Below are positions 6,057-8,348 of a stretch of DNA of 8,348 bases, one piece after another. The notes beneath the pieces are model-generated. The model did no database searches. It saw only the letters and a list, made by a program, of their open reading frames with translations, and was not told the DNA's origin. Source of the DNA: an uncultured Microbacterium sp. (lineage in GTDB: Bacteria > Actinomycetota > Actinomycetes > Actinomycetales > Microbacteriaceae); contig CANSLE010000089.1 in assembly GCA_947647645.1 (NCBI GenBank), forward strand, positions 1 through 8,348. The letters run 5' to 3'. Positions within the stretch are counted from its first letter, which is position 1. Every line of letters begins with the position of its first letter. Both the position numbers and the translations under genes were made by a program.

Positions 6057-6629
6057 TCAGTCCTGCGCGAGAAGGGCGTACATGCGCCGACGCGCCTCGT
6101 CGAGGATCTCGACGGCCTGCTCCACCTGGGCGGGGGTGCCGGTGCGACCGACCTGGGCGACGGCCTGCGCGAGCTCGAACCCGGCCTTGGGCAGCGCGCT
6201 CATGCGTCCGCCGTCGCGTTGGCCCGGCCCCTCCCAGGGTGCCGGACGGTCGGCGGCTGCGTCGACCTCGGCGCGACCGGCATCCGTCAGCGCGTATGTC
6301 TTGCGCCCGTTCGCCTCCTCAGCGACGATGAGCCCCTCGTCGGCGAGCATCTGCAGCGTCGGGTAGACGGAGCCGGCGCTGGGCTTCCAGGCGCCGTCGC
6401 TGCGCTGCTCGATCTCCTGGATGATCTGGTAGCCGTGCATCGGCTGCTCCGCGAGGAGGGCGAGGACGGCGGCGCGCACGTCACCGCGGCCCATCCGCGG
6501 CGCGGTGCGCTGCGCGAACGACGCACGGAGGTTCTCCATCGCATCCCACATACCGGCCGAGCCCGCCGCGAACGGACCGGAGCCGAAGCCGCGCCCCCCG
6601 AAGCCTGCACCTGCGAATGAACCGTTCAT
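6057..6629 (-). CDS. PadR-family transcriptional regulator
   Basis: 190-residue DNA-binding repressor. A 45-residue N-terminal tail rich in Gly, Phe and Ala (GAGFGGRGFGSGPF at 7-20) precedes the winged helix-turn-helix at about 46-118. That domain has RGDVRAAVLALLAEQPMHGYQI (48-69), the family signature WKPSAGSVYPTL (81-92) and the wing NGRKTYALTDAGR (107-119). The C-terminal part (145-188) is mostly helical and should form the dimer, as in PadR-s1 proteins. ATG 6629 is chosen for GGGAGG 4 bases upstream; the frame extends further only through the operator. A perfect 20-bp palindrome 36 bases upstream of the ATG is the likely autoregulatory site. Its stop is 6 bases before the ABC1-family gene, so it presumably controls that gene in the same transcript. 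The inducer is unknown. Confidence 0.93.
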   Translation of the reverse strand: MNGSFAGAGFGGRGFGSGPFAAGSAGMWDAMENLRASFAQRTAPRMGRGDVRAAVLALLAEQPMHGYQIIQEIEQRSDGAWKPSAGSVYPTLQMLADEGLIVAEEANGRKTYALTDAGRAEVDAAADRPAPWEGPGQRDGGRMSALPKAGFELAQAVAQVGRTGTPAQVEQAVEILDEARRRMYALLAQD

Positions 6630-6633
6630 GATG

Positions 6634-6639
6634 CCTCCC
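6634..6639 (-). promoter_or_regulatory. Ribosome binding site of padR-like gene
   Basis: GGGAGG on the minus strand, 4 bases before ATG 6629. It excludes the longer open frame that runs back to 6791 through the operator. Confidence 0.7.
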
Positions 6640-6665
6640 GATGTCGCGCCGACGTTCCGGCGATA

Positions 6666-6685
6666 GTGAACGATATATCGTTCAC
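6666..6685 (-). promoter_or_regulatory. Perfect 20-bp palindromic operator upstream of the PadR gene
   Basis: Half-site GTGAACGATA is followed directly by its exact complement, in the most AT-rich patch of the window. The palindrome contains TANNNT-like -10 sequences (TATCGT on the minus strand), so a bound dimer would block RNA polymerase. PadR regulators commonly repress their own operon from such sites; binding here is inference. The site lies between the NYN gene stop and the padR ribosome binding site. Confidence 0.7.
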
Positions 6686-6714
6686 CTGTGGGCGCGCCGT
6701 GAGTCGACGCGGTG

Positions 6715-7269
6715 TCAGCCGAGGAACTGCAGCGGGTCGAACTCTTCGATCGGGATGACACGCACCCGTGGCAGCACCGCGTCGAAGGCATGGACGTCGT
6801 ACTCGAGATCGAAGAAATCGATGCCCGGGACGGCGGCGAACTCGCTGCTGCGGAACTCGTGGAAGCCGATCAGTCCCACCCGCCGCTCGTCGTCGACGAG
6901 GGCGGCGAGGTCGTCGACGAAATCGCGGTCGTGGCTGACGAGCACGACATCGCCGCTGCGCTCCCGCAGGGCGCGGAGGGTCCGCTGGATCGCGAGGTCG
7001 ACGACCTTCGCCTCGCTCGGCCCGGACAGCGGCACCGGCGTGTATCCCAGGGCCAGCAGCGCCTGCACGAACGGCATCGGAAGATGCGTCGACGCGTTGA
7101 GGAAGAAGAGCCCTCGCACCGGCTGCTCCCAGCGCTCCTCGATGAACCCGAGAAGGCGATCCCAGCGCGGACGCTCGTCGGGCTGCGGCCGACGGCCGAG
7201 GATCGATCCTCCGAGCGTGGCGTCGATGTTCTCGCCGTCGACGAGGATCCAGCTGGTCCGATCCGTCAC
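6715..7269 (-). CDS. NYN-domain (PIN-like) predicted ribonuclease
   Basis: 184-residue protein with one NYN domain, the PIN-related nuclease fold found in LabA/DUF88 proteins. It would cut RNA using metal ions held by acidic residues in the cytosol. The N-terminal strand WILVDGENID (7-16) gives Asp11 and Asn14. A middle helix EAKVVDLAIQRTL (86-98) carries Lys88 and Asp91, and the strand GDVVLVSHDRDF (106-117) gives Asp114 and Asp116. This spacing of a DGEN start, a K-x-x-D helix and a S-x-D-x-D-F strand is the NYN pattern. There is no added RNA-binding domain; the tail (150-184) is acidic and hydrophobic. GTG 7269 has GGGAGG 4 bases upstream. The gene is divergent from the lactonase and lies 85 bases upstream of padR, separated by the operator. 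Its RNA target is unknown. Confidence 0.87.
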   Translation of the reverse strand: MTDRTSWILVDGENIDATLGGSILGRRPQPDERPRWDRLLGFIEERWEQPVRGLFFLNASTHLPMPFVQALLALGYTPVPLSGPSEAKVVDLAIQRTLRALRERSGDVVLVSHDRDFVDDLAALVDDERRVGLIGFHEFRSSEFAAVPGIDFFDLEYDVHAFDAVLPRVRVIPIEEFDPLQFLG

Positions 7270-7273
7270 GTTG

Positions 7274-7279
7274 CCTCCC
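7274..7279 (-). promoter_or_regulatory. Ribosome binding site of the NYN gene
   Basis: GGGAGG on the minus strand, 4 bases before GTG 7269, supports that GTG as the start. The same core and spacing precede the PadR gene. Confidence 0.65.
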
Positions 7280-7315
7280 TCGGCATCCGCGCACCCGCCC
7301 GGGTCGCGCCCTTCG

Positions 7316-7321
7316 ACGCTA
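7316..7321 (-). promoter_or_regulatory. Candidate extended -10 promoter of the NYN gene
   Basis: On the minus strand TGC-TAGCGT has the TANNNT form with an upstream TGN extension. It would start a transcript near 7309, giving a leader of about 40 bases that includes the ribosome binding site. No -35 match is visible. Confidence 0.4.
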
Positions 7322-7352
7322 GCAGGGGCGCAGCACCCCGGGCGCGGCGACG

Positions 7353-7377
7353 GCGTGCGCGGGCTCCCGCGTGCGCG
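7353..7377 (+). repeat. Two direct copies of GCGTGCGCG, 16 bases apart, before the lactonase -10 box
   Basis: Copies at 7353-7361 and 7369-7377 end 8 bases before the TACGCT box and so cover the -35 region. The core between them also forms a short GCGGG/CCCGC hairpin. It could be an activator or repressor site, or low-complexity GC sequence. Confidence 0.3.
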
Positions 7378-7385
7378 CCGCCGCC

Positions 7386-7391
7386 TACGCT
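7386..7391 (+). promoter_or_regulatory. -10 box of the lactonase gene, leaderless arrangement
   Basis: TACGCT is followed by 6 bases and ATG 7398. The same spacing is seen before the Nudix and ATP-grasp genes. No Shine-Dalgarno sequence precedes the ATG at normal distance, in line with a leaderless transcript. Confidence 0.5.
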
Positions 7392-7397
7392 GGGATC

Positions 7398-8348
7398 ATG
7401 ACCGCCACGACTGCCCTCGTCCTCGTCGCCAATGCCGCAGACGGCTCCCTCTCGACCTTCCGTCTCACCGACGGCGCGCTCGAGCGACTCGCCGTCACCG
7501 AAGGCGTGACGGGGTGTTCGACCTTCGCGGTGGATGCCGCGCGGAACCTCGTCTACGCGGCGGTCAAGGGCGAGCCCGCGGGGATCCTCACCCTGTCGCT
7601 CGACCGCCAGAGCGGCATCCTCACGCCCCTCTCGCGCCGCGACCTGCCGGCCGGCGGCATGAACTACCTCGCGCTGACGCGCGACGGTTCGGCTCTTCTC
7701 GGCGCGAGCTACGGCGGCGGCTACGGCATCCTCGCCCCCGTCACCGACGGCACCGTCGGTGAGCCCGTGTCCGAGATCTCGTACCCGAACCTGCACTCGG
7801 TCCTGCCCAGCGCCGACGGACGTTTCGCGTACTTCGTCTCGCTCGGCGCCGACCTCGTCGCTCAGTACGCGATCGCCGACGAGCTGGCCCTCGTGCCGCT
7901 CGAGCCCGCGACCGCCGCAGCCCCGGCCGGCAGCGGACCGCGCCACCTGCTCCTGAACGACGCGCAGGACGCCGTCTACGTCATGACCGAGTTCTCCGGC
8001 GAGGTGCTGCACTACGCCCGCGACACGGCGACCGGCACGCTGGAGCTCGTGGGCGCGGCATCCGCGTTCGACCCGACGAAGGACCTCGGCCACAGCGAAT
8101 TCGGCGCCGATCCCCTCGCCCATCACTACATCTGGGGCGCCGACCTCCACGCGGGCGCGGGCGGCACGGTGCTGTGGGCGTCGGAGCGCACCGAGAGCAC
8201 GCTCGCGGCGCTCCCGGTGGCCGCCGACGGCACGGTGGCGGATGCCGCGACGTTCACCGTGACCGAGCAGCAGCCCCGCGGCTTCGCCACGAGCCCCGAC
8301 GGCCGCTACCTCGTGGCCGCCGGCGAGAAGTCGACGACGGTATCGCTG
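7398..8348 (+). CDS. Lactonase-family seven-bladed beta-propeller protein (6-phosphogluconolactonase-like; cut at right edge)
   Basis: 317 residues are visible, with the last part beyond the window; family members are about 340-370 long. Proteins of this family (E. coli Pgl/YbhE type) hydrolyse 6-phosphoglucono-lactone in the oxidative pentose phosphate pathway, but many members have other or unknown lactone substrates. Repeating blades are visible: LVLVANAADGSLSTFRL (7-23), FAVDAARNLVYAAV (43-56), LALTRDGSALLGASYG (91-106), HSVLPSADGRFAYFVS (133-148), SGPRHLLLNDAQDAVYVMTE (179-198), VLWASERTESTLAALPV (258-274) and QQPRGFATSPDGRYLVAAGEKS (291-312). The SGPRH and WASERTESTL strands are typical of the Pgl group. 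The segment 222-248 before the WGADLHAG strand is long and may be an inserted loop. No signal peptide is present, so it is cytosolic. The ATG is supported by the TANNNT box 6 bases upstream. No pentose-phosphate genes lie nearby in the window. Confidence 0.88.
   Translation, partial: MTATTALVLVANAADGSLSTFRLTDGALERLAVTEGVTGCSTFAVDAARNLVYAAVKGEPAGILTLSLDRQSGILTPLSRRDLPAGGMNYLALTRDGSALLGASYGGGYGILAPVTDGTVGEPVSEISYPNLHSVLPSADGRFAYFVSLGADLVAQYAIADELALVPLEPATAAAPAGSGPRHLLLNDAQDAVYVMTEFSGEVLHYARDTATGTLELVGAASAFDPTKDLGHSEFGADPLAHHYIWGADLHAGAGGTVLWASERTESTLAALPVAADGTVADAATFTVTEQQPRGFATSPDGRYLVAAGEKSTTVSL

Noticed and set aside
5175..6620. Plus-strand open frame of 481 codons over ABC1 and padR genes
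   Set aside because: Antisense shadow rich in Arg, Gly and His with no recognisable motif, and no promoter or ribosome binding site.
1..8348. CRISPR array, insertion sequence or prophage
   Set aside because: No regularly spaced repeats, transposase or phage-type proteins were seen on either strand.

Overview
The window is about 70% GC, dense in genes, and rich in GTG starts and actinobacterial TANNNT -10 boxes. Gene content and style suggest a chromosomal segment of an actinobacterium of the Microbacteriaceae type, possibly Microbacterium; this is inference from style, with no marker gene to prove it.

Layout, left to right. Bases 1-1377 (minus) hold all but the last residues of an SLC1/DAACS-family cation:amino-acid or dicarboxylate symporter. 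Bases 1652-1919 (plus) hold a small intact VbhA-type Fic antitoxin. Its stop overlaps the start of a Fic toxin gene that keeps only its first ~15 codons before turning into unrelated sequence. The 3' end of a tRNA-Ser(GGA) with a strong hairpin terminator (2030-2157, minus) faces this remnant, so it sits where integrated elements often lie. Next on the minus strand come a CoA-type Nudix pyrophosphatase (2205-2909) and a three-helix membrane protein of unknown function (2936-3385). Divergent from these is an ATP-grasp ligase (3465-4358, plus). It converges to within 6 bases on a minus-strand pair: a PadR repressor (6057-6629) followed 6 bases later by an ABC1/UbiB-family kinase-like protein (4365-6050). 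A perfect 20-bp palindrome upstream of padR is the likely autoregulatory operator of that pair. A NYN/PIN-like nuclease (6715-7269, minus) and a divergent beta-propeller lactonase (7398 to the right edge, plus) finish the window.

Most genes look like ordinary housekeeping or accessory chromosomal genes, not one system. The most notable points are: (1) an orphan VbhA antitoxin with a truncated fic gene beside a tRNA; (2) three genes with the same spacing of a TANNNT box exactly 6 bases before the start codon, the architecture of leaderless transcripts; (3) 23 copies of GGATGCC/GGCATCC, about ten times the composition-based expectation; (4) a symporter in which two cation-ligand positions of the family are replaced by Lys and Gln; and (5) the PadR palindrome controlling an ABC1-kinase operon.
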